A program made the translations under genes and the position numbers. The notes beneath the pieces were generated by a model. It was not told where the DNA came from. It saw nothing but the letters and a program-made list of their open reading frames with translations, and made no database searches. From NCBI GenBank assembly GCA_964582225.1, contig CAZORA010000008.1, positions 20,238 to 84,237 of the forward strand: a DNA stretch of 64,000 nucleotides, written 5' to 3'. The first letter of the stretch is position 1, and the number at the start of each line of letters is the position of its first letter. Below are positions 16,570-24,452 of the stretch, piece by piece. The stretch is from Dokdonella_A sp964582225 (GTDB lineage Bacteria; Pseudomonadota; Gammaproteobacteria; Xanthomonadales; Rhodanobacteraceae).

Positions 16570-17691
16570 ATGTTCAAGCTGTTCGACTGGGATGATGCTT
16601 TCATCACCGAGCTGCCGCAGATCGACGCGCAGCATCGGGAGCTGGTCGATCTCATCAACCGACTCGGCAGGCTTTGCACTTCGCTCGAGGAGATCCGCGG
16701 CGCGGACTACGTCGCGACGCGCGGTGCGCTGCTTGAATATGCCGCCCGGCACTTCACCGAGGAAGAGGCGGAGATGCGCCGCTGCGACTTGGATCAAGGT
16801 TTCCAGCGTGCGCACGCCGCATCACATCGAGCCTTCGTCCGGCGTGTCGAGCGCCTGGGGGCTCCAGGCACGGAGGTCACGCTCCACGAGACCTGGTCGA
16901 TGCTCGACTATCTGGTGTGCTGGCTGAGCGAGCATATCCTGGTAGTCGACCAGCAGATGGCGCGGCAAGAGCGGGCGATCGCCGCTGGCTTGTCCGCGGT
17001 CGAGGCCTGGGCGCAGGAACAGCGCCACGCGCACTCCTGCACGGAGCCGGCAACCAAGGCCTTGCGTCAGCTCCTGTGGAAACTGGCAGAGAGCAACGCC
17101 AAGCTGCGTACGCTGAACCACGAGCTGGAGCAGCGCGTGGCGCAGCGCACCGCTGCGCTCAGCGAAGCGAACCGGCGCCTGACGGTGCTGTCGAACGAGG
17201 ATGATCTGACCGGGCTGCCCAACCATCGCTTCGCCGTCCGCACACTCGACGAACTCTGGGCGCGCGCGCGCGAGGAGAACGGGGCGTTCGCGATCCTGCT
17301 GATCGACATCGACCGCTTCAAGATGGTCAACGATCGCTACGGCCACGCTGTCGGCGACGCGCTGCTGCGCGACTTCGCCGCGCGCCTGCGCCGGATCGCC
17401 CGCGCTGGCGATACTGCGTGCCGGCTAGGCGGCGATGAGTTCCTTGCCATCTGTCCGCGGACGGACGTGGAACAAGCCACGCGTTTGGCGCAGCGACTTC
17501 TGCGTGCGCAGCAGCCTTTTTCGACGCCCGACGGCAAGTGCTGCTGGGACGGCGCGCTGAGCATCGGGATCGCCGCGACGTCTTCGACCACGCGCTCAGC
17601 CGAAGCCCTGCTGGAGCGCGCCGATCATGCGCTGTACCGTGCCAAGCAGCATGCCGGCGGGAGCTTCGAGGTAGCCGACGCCGACGGCTGA
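16570..17691 (+). CDS. Bacteriohemerythrin-GGDEF diguanylate cyclase
   Basis: A 373-residue cytoplasmic protein. Residues 1-140 form a hemerythrin fold with the full di-iron ligand pattern: AQHREL, HFTEEE (HxxxE), a His in ASHRAF and HILVVDQ (HxxxD). A coiled-coil linker (about 165-205; LRTLNHELEQRVAQRTAAL) leads to a GGDEF domain with intact active site LGGDEFLA and an RxxD inhibitory site (RAGD) five residues upstream. It should bind O2 (or NO) at the di-iron site and control c-di-GMP synthesis. It is monocistronic, driven by the sigma-54 promoter just upstream, and splits the usual def-fmt pair. Confidence 0.93.
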   Translation: MFKLFDWDDAFITELPQIDAQHRELVDLINRLGRLCTSLEEIRGADYVATRGALLEYAARHFTEEEAEMRRCDLDQGFQRAHAASHRAFVRRVERLGAPGTEVTLHETWSMLDYLVCWLSEHILVVDQQMARQERAIAAGLSAVEAWAQEQRHAHSCTEPATKALRQLLWKLAESNAKLRTLNHELEQRVAQRTAALSEANRRLTVLSNEDDLTGLPNHRFAVRTLDELWARAREENGAFAILLIDIDRFKMVNDRYGHAVGDALLRDFAARLRRIARAGDTACRLGGDEFLAICPRTDVEQATRLAQRLLRAQQPFSTPDGKCCWDGALSIGIAATSSTTRSAEALLERADHALYRAKQHAGGSFEVADADG

Positions 17692-17725
17692 GCGCTACGA
17701 TCGCCGCCGTGCAATGAGCGTTGAC

Positions 17726-18229
17726 TCAGGCGCTCTGCCGGCGTTTCTTCTGCATGCGCTTCAGCAGCAGGCTGCGCTTGAGCGGCGAGAGGTGGTCGAC
17801 GAACAGTCTGCCCTGCAGATGATCCATCTCGTGCTGCACGCAGACCGCCAGCGGTCCTTCGAACTCCCGCTCGAACGAAGCGCCGGTAAGATCCTGCGCG
17901 GCAACCCGTACGCGCAGCGCGCGAGTGACGTCCGCGTAAATCCCCGGAAACGACAGGCAACCTTCCTGATACACCTGTTCGCCGGCACTTTCCAGAATTC
18001 GCGCGTTGACCAGCACCAGGGGTTGATCGCGCTCGTCCGACATGTCCGCAACGAGCACCTGGCGGTGCCAGTCGACTTGAGTCGCCGCGAGGCCGACGCC
18101 GGGTGCCGCATACATCGTCGCGAACATCGCCTCGACCTGCGCCGCAAGCGCTGCGTCAAACTCGGTGACCGGCTGCGCCTTGATGCGCAGACGCGGATCC
18201 GGGTATTCAAGAATCGCCAGGGTTTCCAT
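17726..18229 (-). CDS. def: Peptide deformylase
   Basis: A 167-residue metalloenzyme that removes the N-formyl group from nascent proteins. All three signature motifs are present: GVGLAATQ, EGCLSFP and HEMDHLQG (metal ligands Cys, His, His). The ATG at 18229 starts the conserved METLAILEYPDPRL. The gene converges on the hemerythrin-GGDEF gene. The intergenic region upstream holds its promoter and a separate terminator. Confidence 0.96.
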   Translation of the reverse strand: METLAILEYPDPRLRIKAQPVTEFDAALAAQVEAMFATMYAAPGVGLAATQVDWHRQVLVADMSDERDQPLVLVNARILESAGEQVYQEGCLSFPGIYADVTRALRVRVAAQDLTGASFEREFEGPLAVCVQHEMDHLQGRLFVDHLSPLKRSLLLKRMQKKRRQSA

Positions 18230-18267
18230 GTGGTCGAACTGGGGCCGAAAGGCACGCGAGACAAGGG

Positions 18268-18273
18268 ATTCTA
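18268..18273 (-). promoter_or_regulatory. Probable -10 element for def
   Basis: TAGAAT on the minus strand, about 38 bases before the def ATG. A TTGTGC at a 19-base spacing is the best -35 candidate and overlaps the T-tract of the upstream terminator. Moderate support only. Confidence 0.45.
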
Positions 18274-18296
18274 GCTTCGCGGCGACGATCGCGCAC

Positions 18297-18445
18297 AAAA
18301 AAACGGCCGCGCCTCCGGGGTGGAGCGCGACCATTCAATGTCACGAAGCGATCCTGCGACACGCGGTTGCCATGAACCGCTGCCTGCGAGCTTCCGGCGC
18401 AAGCAGCGGAGGGAGGTCGCCGACGCCGGAAGCTCGCAGACGGGG
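18297..18445 (-). ncRNA. Candidate small RNA with C-rich loops and intrinsic terminator
   Basis: On the minus strand a perfect 16-bp stem (18384-18399 with 18424-18439) closes a 24-base loop containing CCTCCCTCC. A small hairpin GCGGTT-CATGGC-AACCGC follows. A strong terminator comes next: GGTCGCGCTCC, loop ACCCC, GGAGGCGCGGCC, then T7 (18297-18332). GATACA at 18450-18455 could be the -10. No convincing protein frame covers the segment. The terminator lies upstream of def on the same strand, so it must end a separate transcript. Loops carrying CCTCC/CCCC could pair with GGAGG ribosome binding sites. The 5' end is a guess. Confidence 0.55.
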
Positions 18446-18787
18446 TTTCTGTATCGAAGCCCGCTGAGCAAATTGATGCAACTCGCGTGCCAACGCCACG
18501 CCGACCTGTCGCCACCCAGGCGGGAAGCGCGCAGCTGTGCGGGGAAGCGCCCGATGACCCATGCCTGAGGCGTGCGCGCTCGGGCCTGCTGCGCCGCGCG
18601 ATTTGCGCGCATTCCGACGAAAACCGACGACCCCGGCCAGTTTTTCGGGATTTGCCGACGCATCGTCACGTGCGCCAGACGGCCGTTGGGAAGCGGCGCT
18701 CCACCACCTCCACGCAGGCTTCGTTGTTCTGCGCGGGGTTTTTGTTTTAGACTCCAAGAACCATTAGGGGACAAGGTGTTAGCCGTC

Positions 18788-19975
18788 ATGCTTAAAAAGC
18801 TGCTTGCGATTTCGGCTGGGCTGTTGTTCGTGGTGACGGTGTATGCCGCGAACGTCGAGTGGGTGCAGGGGCACCCCGATCGTTATGTCGTGCAGAAGGG
18901 CGACACCCTGTGGAGCATTTCTGCGCGCTTCCTGAAGCAGCCTTGGCACTGGCCGCAGATATGGCAGGCCAATCCCCAGGTGCGCAATCCGCATCTCATC
19001 TACCCGGGCAACCAGCTGCTGCTGCGAGACGGCATGCTGAGCCTCGACGAGGACGCATTCGGCCCACATGCACGGGTCGATTCCCTCGATGATGCAATTC
19101 CGCCGATTCCCCTCTCGGCGCTCAAGCAGTGGCTGAAGAACGCGCGGATCGTCGACGAGGATACCTTCCGCGACGCGCCCCACGTGATCGGCATCGAGGA
19201 CAACCAACTGCGCGGCGTCAGCGGTCAGCTGGTCTATCTGCGCGGCCTCGACGCCGAGCCGGGTGCACGCTTCGCGCTGGTGCGCCCGGTCGGCCGCTAC
19301 TATGATTTGCCGCCCGTGGCGGATGGGCAACCGCGCGAGGTCTACCGGCAGGGCGAAAACGCACGGCGGCCGGTCGACCGCCCAGACGCACGCGACGGCC
19401 GGCCAGCTCTGCTCTGGCATCACGGGCCGATGGAAAATCTGCTGAGCGGGCGTCTGCGCTTCCTCGGCTATGAGATGATCGACTTTGGTCGGGTCGAAGT
19501 GACTCGTCGCGCGGAAGTGTCCTCGGCGCTGGTCACCTACTCCGATTTCGAAGTGCGTCCCGGCGACTTCGTGGTGCCGGTCGAAGAAGCCCCCTACGAC
19601 GCCGAGTTCGTGCCGCACGCGCCGGCGCGAGTCGCCGACAACATGCGCGTGATCGCGCTTGGCGACGCGCTGAATGCGGTTGGGCCGATGCAGGTGGTGG
19701 CGCTCTCGCGCGGCGCCGAAGACGGCGTCGGCAATGGCCAGACCTTCAGCATCTATCACCCGGGAGAGCGGGTGTCGGATGCGACCGACTATCCGCAAGG
19801 CAGCGCGCGGCGCTTCTTCCACCCGCAGCGGAGCAAGGCGACGCTGCCGCCCGAATTCATCGGCCACGTGATGGTGTTTCGCACCTTCCAGCGGGTCAGC
19901 TACGGCCTGGTGATGGACGCGGTCAAGCCGCTGCACGTCGGCGACTTCCTGCATCATCCGGACAGCACGCCCTGA
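18788..19975 (+). CDS. Exported LysM peptidoglycan-binding protein
   Basis: A 395-residue protein beginning MLKKLLAISAGLLFVVTVYA (signal peptide). A LysM domain follows at residues 35-85 (YVVQKGDTLWSISARFLKQP, then NPHLIYPGNQLLL). The remaining 300 residues are the extension typical of the LysM protein encoded next to dprA in gammaproteobacteria. It probably binds peptidoglycan in the periplasm. The long 5' gap (558 bases to def) includes an AT-rich TTGTTC ... TTTAGACT segment around 18722-18750 that may be its promoter. dprA follows after 66 bases. Confidence 0.88.
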   Translation: MLKKLLAISAGLLFVVTVYAANVEWVQGHPDRYVVQKGDTLWSISARFLKQPWHWPQIWQANPQVRNPHLIYPGNQLLLRDGMLSLDEDAFGPHARVDSLDDAIPPIPLSALKQWLKNARIVDEDTFRDAPHVIGIEDNQLRGVSGQLVYLRGLDAEPGARFALVRPVGRYYDLPPVADGQPREVYRQGENARRPVDRPDARDGRPALLWHHGPMENLLSGRLRFLGYEMIDFGRVEVTRRAEVSSALVTYSDFEVRPGDFVVPVEEAPYDAEFVPHAPARVADNMRVIALGDALNAVGPMQVVALSRGAEDGVGNGQTFSIYHPGERVSDATDYPQGSARRFFHPQRSKATLPPEFIGHVMVFRTFQRVSYGLVMDAVKPLHVGDFLHHPDSTP

Positions 19976-20041
19976 GCGCCGGCGCGGAATCGCGGGTCGC
20001 CGCGAACCGCGGTTCGCGGCGGCAAATCATGGTGGTCCGAC

Positions 20042-21190
20042 TTGTCGAGTGCCGCGCCCACAGCATCCCGTTCGCCTGAGGCCTGGCTGATCCTGCTGCG
20101 CACGCCGGGGCTCGGTGCCGTCGGCCTGCGGCAGCTCCTCGCGCGCACCGGCGGCGCCGAAGCGGCGCTCGAGGCGGCGCGGTACGGGGCGCTCGAAGTT
20201 GCCTCGGAAGCGGCCGCTCATGACTGGCTGCGTGAACCGGATCGGCGCGCAATCGAAGCCGATCTGGATTGGCTGACCAGGCCCGGTCACAGCCTGATCT
20301 GCTGCGACGAGCCGAGTTTCCCTGCGCTGCTCGAGGCGAGCCCGGCGGCACCGGCGGCGCTCTTCGTCGCCGGCGACGCAGGGGCCCTGTGGCAGCCCCA
20401 GATCGCAATCGTTGGCAGCCGCAGCGCGAGCCAGGCGGGCCTCGCCAATGCGCGCAGCTTCGCCCGTGGGCTGGCTGCGGCCGGCTTCACGATCACCAGC
20501 GGCCTGGCGGAGGGGGTCGACGGTGCAGCCCACGCCGGCGCCCTCGACGCCGGCGCGCTCAGCATCGCCGTATTGGGCTCCGGCCCGGATCGGATCTACC
20601 CACCGAAGCATCGTGCGCTCGCCGCGCGAATCGAGGCGCAGGGCGCTCTGATCAGCGAATTTCCGCCCGGGACGCCACCACATCCCTCGCACTTCCCGCG
20701 CCGCAACCGCATCATCGCCGGCCTGGCGCTGGGTACCGTGGTGGTCGAAGCCGGCCTGCGCTCGGGTTCACTGATCACCGCGCGGCTCGCCGGCGATGCG
20801 GGGCGCGAAGTGTTCGCCCTGCCGGGCTCGATCCACAACCCGCTGGCGCGCGGCTGCCACCAGCTGATCCGCCAGGGCGCAAGGTTGGTCGAGACCACCG
20901 GAGAAATCATCGCCGAGCTGGCGCCGCTGGCGCAGAGCCTCGGCGCGAGCCTGCGCCAGCGGCTCGCCGAGCCAGACGCGACGGCGGCGGTAGCGCCCGC
21001 CGGGCGCGCTGCCGATCCCGACTACGCGCGGCTCTACGCGGCGCTCGGCCACGAAACGCTGAGCCTCGACCAGTTGGCCGAACGTAGCGGGCTCGCGGTC
21101 GGGACGCTGTCCTCGATGCTGCTTTTGCTCGAGCTAGAAGGCGAAATCGTGGCCGTCGGCGGCGCCTGGGCGCGGCGCATCGAAGGCTGA
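20042..21190 (+). CDS. dprA: DNA-processing protein DprA (Smf)
   Basis: A 382-residue protein that loads RecA on incoming single-stranded DNA during transformation. Order: SAM-like N-terminal domain, Rossmann-like core (IAIVGSRSASQAGLANAR, TSGLAEGVDGAAHAGAL, FPRRNRIIAGLALGTVVVEA, GSLITARLAGDAGREVFALPG), then a winged-helix C-terminal domain (about residues 320-380). No ATG is in a plausible position. The TTG at 20042 is the best start. It follows the LysM gene, as in related bacteria. The usual smg gene between dprA and topA is absent here. Confidence 0.94.
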   Translation: MSSAAPTASRSPEAWLILLRTPGLGAVGLRQLLARTGGAEAALEAARYGALEVASEAAAHDWLREPDRRAIEADLDWLTRPGHSLICCDEPSFPALLEASPAAPAALFVAGDAGALWQPQIAIVGSRSASQAGLANARSFARGLAAAGFTITSGLAEGVDGAAHAGALDAGALSIAVLGSGPDRIYPPKHRALAARIEAQGALISEFPPGTPPHPSHFPRRNRIIAGLALGTVVVEAGLRSGSLITARLAGDAGREVFALPGSIHNPLARGCHQLIRQGARLVETTGEIIAELAPLAQSLGASLRQRLAEPDATAAVAPAGRAADPDYARLYAALGHETLSLDQLAERSGLAVGTLSSMLLLLELEGEIVAVGGAWARRIEG

Positions 21191-21265
21191 GTCGGCCGCC
21201 ATCGAAGGTGGCACGACGACACGGGGCTTGACAGGCAGGCCACCGCCCCTTTGCACTGAAAAGGG

Positions 21266-21294
21266 GCGACACGCCGCCGCGTTTGCTTTATATA
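21266..21294 (+). promoter_or_regulatory. Probable topA promoter
   Basis: GCGACA (21266-21271) and TATATA (21289-21294) are separated by 17 bases and lie about 50 bases before the topA ATG. The AT-rich -10 stands out in the high-GC background. A perfect TTGACA at 21227 is too far upstream to use this -10. Confidence 0.55.
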
Positions 21295-21344
21295 GCGGGC
21301 TGCGGCCGCATCTCCGGGGCCGAACCCCGCGTATCAGGACCGTA

Positions 21345-23825
21345 ATGGCAAAGAATCTCCTGATCGTCGAATCGCCGGCCAAGGCGAAGACGATCAACAA
21401 GTATCTCGGCAAGGATTTCCAGGTGCTGGCGTCCTACGGCCACGTGCGCGACCTGGTGCCCAAGGAAGGCGCGGTCGATCCAGCCCACGGCTTCGCCATG
21501 GACTACCAGCTCATCGAGCGCAACCAGCGCCACGTCGACGCCATCGCCAAGGCGGCCAAGGCGGCCGAGGCGCTCTATCTCGCCACCGACCTCGACCGCG
21601 AGGGCGAGGCGATTTCCTGGCACATCGCGGAAATTCTCAAGGCGCGCAAGCTTCTCGACGGCAAACCGCTGCGGCGGGTGGTGTTCTCCGAGATCACCCC
21701 GCGCGCGATCCGCGAGGCGGTGGCGCACCCGCGCCAGCTTTCGATGGACCTGGTGAACGCCCAGCAGGCGCGCCGCGCGCTCGACTACCTGGTCGGCTTC
21801 AATCTGTCGCCGGTGCTCTGGCGCAAGGTGCAGCGCGGCCTGTCCGCCGGCCGCGTGCAGTCTCCGGCGTTGCGCATGATCGTCGAGCGCGAGGAAGAGA
21901 TCGAAGCTTTCAAGGCGCGCGAATACTGGACGATCGAGGCAGACTGCGCGCACCCGGAGCAGGCTTTCAAGGCGCGTTTGATCCGGCTCGACGGGCGCAA
22001 GTTCGAGCAGTTCACGATTGTCGACGAGGCGACTGCCTCGGCCGCGCGCAGCAAGCTCGAGCGCGCCGCGCAGGGTCGGCTGCTGGTCGCCGCGGTGGAG
22101 TCGAAGGAGCGCAAGCGGCGCCCGGCGCCGCCCTTCACCACCTCGACCCTGCAGCAGGAAGCCGCGCGCAAGCTGGGCTTTTCGACCAGCCGCACGATGA
22201 AGATCGCGCAGGGTCTCTATGAGGGCGTGACCCTGGGCGAGGAGGGCGTGGTCGGCCTGATCACCTACATGCGCACCGACGCGGTGTCGCTGTCGATGGA
22301 GGCGATCCAGGAGCTGCGCGAAGTCATTGGCCAGGACTATGGCGCCCGCGCGCTGCCGGAGCAGCCGCAGTTCTATCGCAACAAGTCGAAGAACGCGCAG
22401 GAGGCGCACGAGGCGATCCGGCCGACTTCGGCGCGGCAGCGGCCGCGCGCGATCGCCCAGTATCTGAACGAGGAGCAGCGCAAGCTCTACGAGCTGATCT
22501 GGAAGCGCGCGGTCGCCTCGCAGATGCAGCACGCGACCCTCAACACGGTTTCGGTCGATCTCGACCCCGGCGCCGACTCCATGTTCCGCGCCAGCGGCAC
22601 CACGGTGATCGATCCGGGCTTCCTCGCGGTCTACGAGGAAGGACGCGACGCGAAGCAGGCCGAGGACGAGGACCAGGGGCGCAAGCTGCCGGCCATGCAG
22701 GTCGGCGAAGCTGTGCCGCTGGCGGCGGTCGAGGCGCTGCAGCACTTCACCGAGCCGCCGCCGCGCTACTCCGAGGCCTCGCTGGTCAAGGCGCTGGAGG
22801 AATACGGCATCGGCCGCCCCTCGACTTACGCCAGCATCATCCAGGTATTGCTGCACCGCGAGTACGCGATCCTCGACAGCCGCCGCTTCAGGCCGACCGA
22901 CGTCGGCCGGGCGGTAGCCAATTTTCTCTCCGCGCACTTCCGCCAGTACGTCGACTACGATTTCACCGCGCGGCTCGAGGACGAGCTCGACGAGGTGAGC
23001 CGCGGCGAACAGGAGTGGGTGCCGCTACTGGAGAAGTTCTGGCGGCCGTTCAAGGCTCAGGTGGACGAAAAGAGCGAGTCGGTGGACCGCTCCGAAGCTA
23101 CCGGAGCGCGCGAGCTGGGCGTGGACCCGGCAAGCGGCAAGTCGGTGTCGGTGCGCCTCGGTCGCTACGGGCCCTACGTGCAAATCGGCAGTCGCGAGGA
23201 TGAGGAAAAGCCTCGCTACGCGAGCCTGCGCCAGGGCCAGAGCATGCACACCATCACGCTGGCCGAGGGGCTCGAGCTGTTCCGCCTGCCGCGGACTCTC
23301 GGGGTGGACGAAGGCGGGCAGGAAATCAGCGTCGGCATTGGCCGCTTCGGTCCCTTCATCAAGCAGGGCGCGACCTACGCCTCGCTGAAGCCCGAGGACG
23401 ATCCCTATACCATCGAGCTGCCGCGTGCGCTCGAACTCCTGCGCGCCAAGGCGGAAGCGGCAGCCAACCGCATCATTCGCGATTTCGGCAACGGCGTGCA
23501 GGTGCTGAACGGGCGCTACGGACCCTACATCAGCGACGGCAGCAAGAACGCTCGCGTTCCCAAGGACCGCGAGCCGGCTAGCCTGAGCGAAGCGGAATGC
23601 GTCGAGCTGCTGGCCGCCGCGCCCGAACGCGCCCGCCGCGGCGGCCGCTTCGGCAAGAGCGAAGCGGCCGGCAAAAAGGCCGCGGCCAGGAAGGCCCCGG
23701 CGAAGAAGGCTGCCGCGAAGAAGGCCCCGGCCAAGAAAACCGCCACGAAGAAGGCCCCCGCGAAGAAAGCCGCGGCGCGCAAGGCGGGCACCGGAAAGGC
23801 GGCCGCCGCGGATGCCGGCGGCTGA
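21345..23825 (+). CDS. topA: DNA topoisomerase I with histone H1-like tail
   Basis: An 826-residue type IA topoisomerase that relaxes negative supercoils. Toprim: LLIVESPAKAKTI and DLDREGEAI; catalytic Tyr in GLITYMRTDAVSLS. Three C-terminal TopoI repeat modules follow (GRYGPYVQIG, GRFGPFIKQG, GRYGPYISDG) instead of the E. coli zinc ribbons. The last 50 residues are almost only Lys and Ala with some Pro and Thr (repeated KKAPAKK units), like histone H1. Such tails raise DNA affinity in related enzymes. The ATG at 21345 fits MAKNLLIVESP. tsaC follows after 48 bases. Confidence 0.97.
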   Translation: MAKNLLIVESPAKAKTINKYLGKDFQVLASYGHVRDLVPKEGAVDPAHGFAMDYQLIERNQRHVDAIAKAAKAAEALYLATDLDREGEAISWHIAEILKARKLLDGKPLRRVVFSEITPRAIREAVAHPRQLSMDLVNAQQARRALDYLVGFNLSPVLWRKVQRGLSAGRVQSPALRMIVEREEEIEAFKAREYWTIEADCAHPEQAFKARLIRLDGRKFEQFTIVDEATASAARSKLERAAQGRLLVAAVESKERKRRPAPPFTTSTLQQEAARKLGFSTSRTMKIAQGLYEGVTLGEEGVVGLITYMRTDAVSLSMEAIQELREVIGQDYGARALPEQPQFYRNKSKNAQEAHEAIRPTSARQRPRAIAQYLNEEQRKLYELIWKRAVASQMQHATLNTVSVDLDPGADSMFRASGTTVIDPGFLAVYEEGRDAKQAEDEDQGRKLPAMQVGEAVPLAAVEALQHFTEPPPRYSEASLVKALEEYGIGRPSTYASIIQVLLHREYAILDSRRFRPTDVGRAVANFLSAHFRQYVDYDFTARLEDELDEVSRGEQEWVPLLEKFWRPFKAQVDEKSESVDRSEATGARELGVDPASGKSVSVRLGRYGPYVQIGSREDEEKPRYASLRQGQSMHTITLAEGLELFRLPRTLGVDEGGQEISVGIGRFGPFIKQGATYASLKPEDDPYTIELPRALELLRAKAEAAANRIIRDFGNGVQVLNGRYGPYISDGSKNARVPKDREPASLSEAECVELLAAAPERARRGGRFGKSEAAGKKAAARKAPAKKAAAKKAPAKKTATKKAPAKKAAARKAGTGKAAAADAGG

Positions 23826-23873
23826 GATCGCGCGCGGCTTGCCGCGGCCACGCGCAGTCCGGGGAGCGCCGTC

Positions 23874-24443
23874 ATTTCCGTCACGATCGAGGCAGACCTC
23901 AGCCGCGCCGCCGACGCGCTACGCGCGGGCGGCGTGGTCGCGTATCCGACCGAGGCCGTATTCGGCCTCGGCTGCGATCCACACAGCGAAGCGGCCTTCG
24001 CGCGCCTGTTCGCGCTCAAGCGGCGCCCGCCAAGTCAGGGCGTGCTGCTGATCGGCGCGGATTTCGCCATGCTGCAACCCTTCATCGACCTCTCCGCGAC
24101 GCCGCCCGAAGCGCTCGAGCGCGCGCAGGCGAGCTGGCCCGGGCCCCACACCTGGGTCTTTCCGCGCGCGCCCGACGTACCGGCCTGGATTGCCGGCGAC
24201 CACGCCGGCATCGCGCTGCGCGTGAGCGCGCACGGCCCGGCCGCGGCGCTCTGTCGGTGCTTCGCCGGCGCCCTGGTTTCGACCAGCGCCAACCGTCACG
24301 GCGCGCCGCCGGCGCGCAGCGCAGCGGAAGTCCGCGCGCAATTCGGCGACGAACTCGACTACATCCTGCCGGGCGAGGTCGGCGGATTGGCGCGACCGAC
24401 TTCGATCCGCGACGCCCTGAGCGGCGCAGTCCTGCGCGGTTGA
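23874..24443 (+). CDS. tsaC: Threonylcarbamoyl-AMP synthase, apparent ATT start
   Basis: 189 residues from an ATT codon at 23874, making threonylcarbamoyl-AMP for the t6A37 modification of tRNAs. YrdC-fold motifs: VAYPTEAVFGLGCDP, LKRRPPSQGVLLI, SWPGPHTWVFP, LVSTSANRHG. The only later in-frame start (GTG at 23934) falls inside the first beta strand and would remove about 20 conserved residues. The ATT lies 7 bases after GGGGAG, and initiating there gives the same length as E. coli TsaC (190). No ATG, GTG or TTG occurs in frame between the topA stop and ATT. Confidence 0.88.
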   Translation: MSVTIEADLSRAADALRAGGVVAYPTEAVFGLGCDPHSEAAFARLFALKRRPPSQGVLLIGADFAMLQPFIDLSATPPEALERAQASWPGPHTWVFPRAPDVPAWIAGDHAGIALRVSAHGPAAALCRCFAGALVSTSANRHGAPPARSAAEVRAQFGDELDYILPGEVGGLARPTSIRDALSGAVLRG

Positions 24444-24452
24444 GCGCTCGCG

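Noticed and set aside
18341..18757. 138-codon minus-strand frame in the def-LysM gap
   Set aside because: Composition is Arg/Ala/Pro-rich without motifs and it spans a strong RNA hairpin; a small RNA is the better reading.
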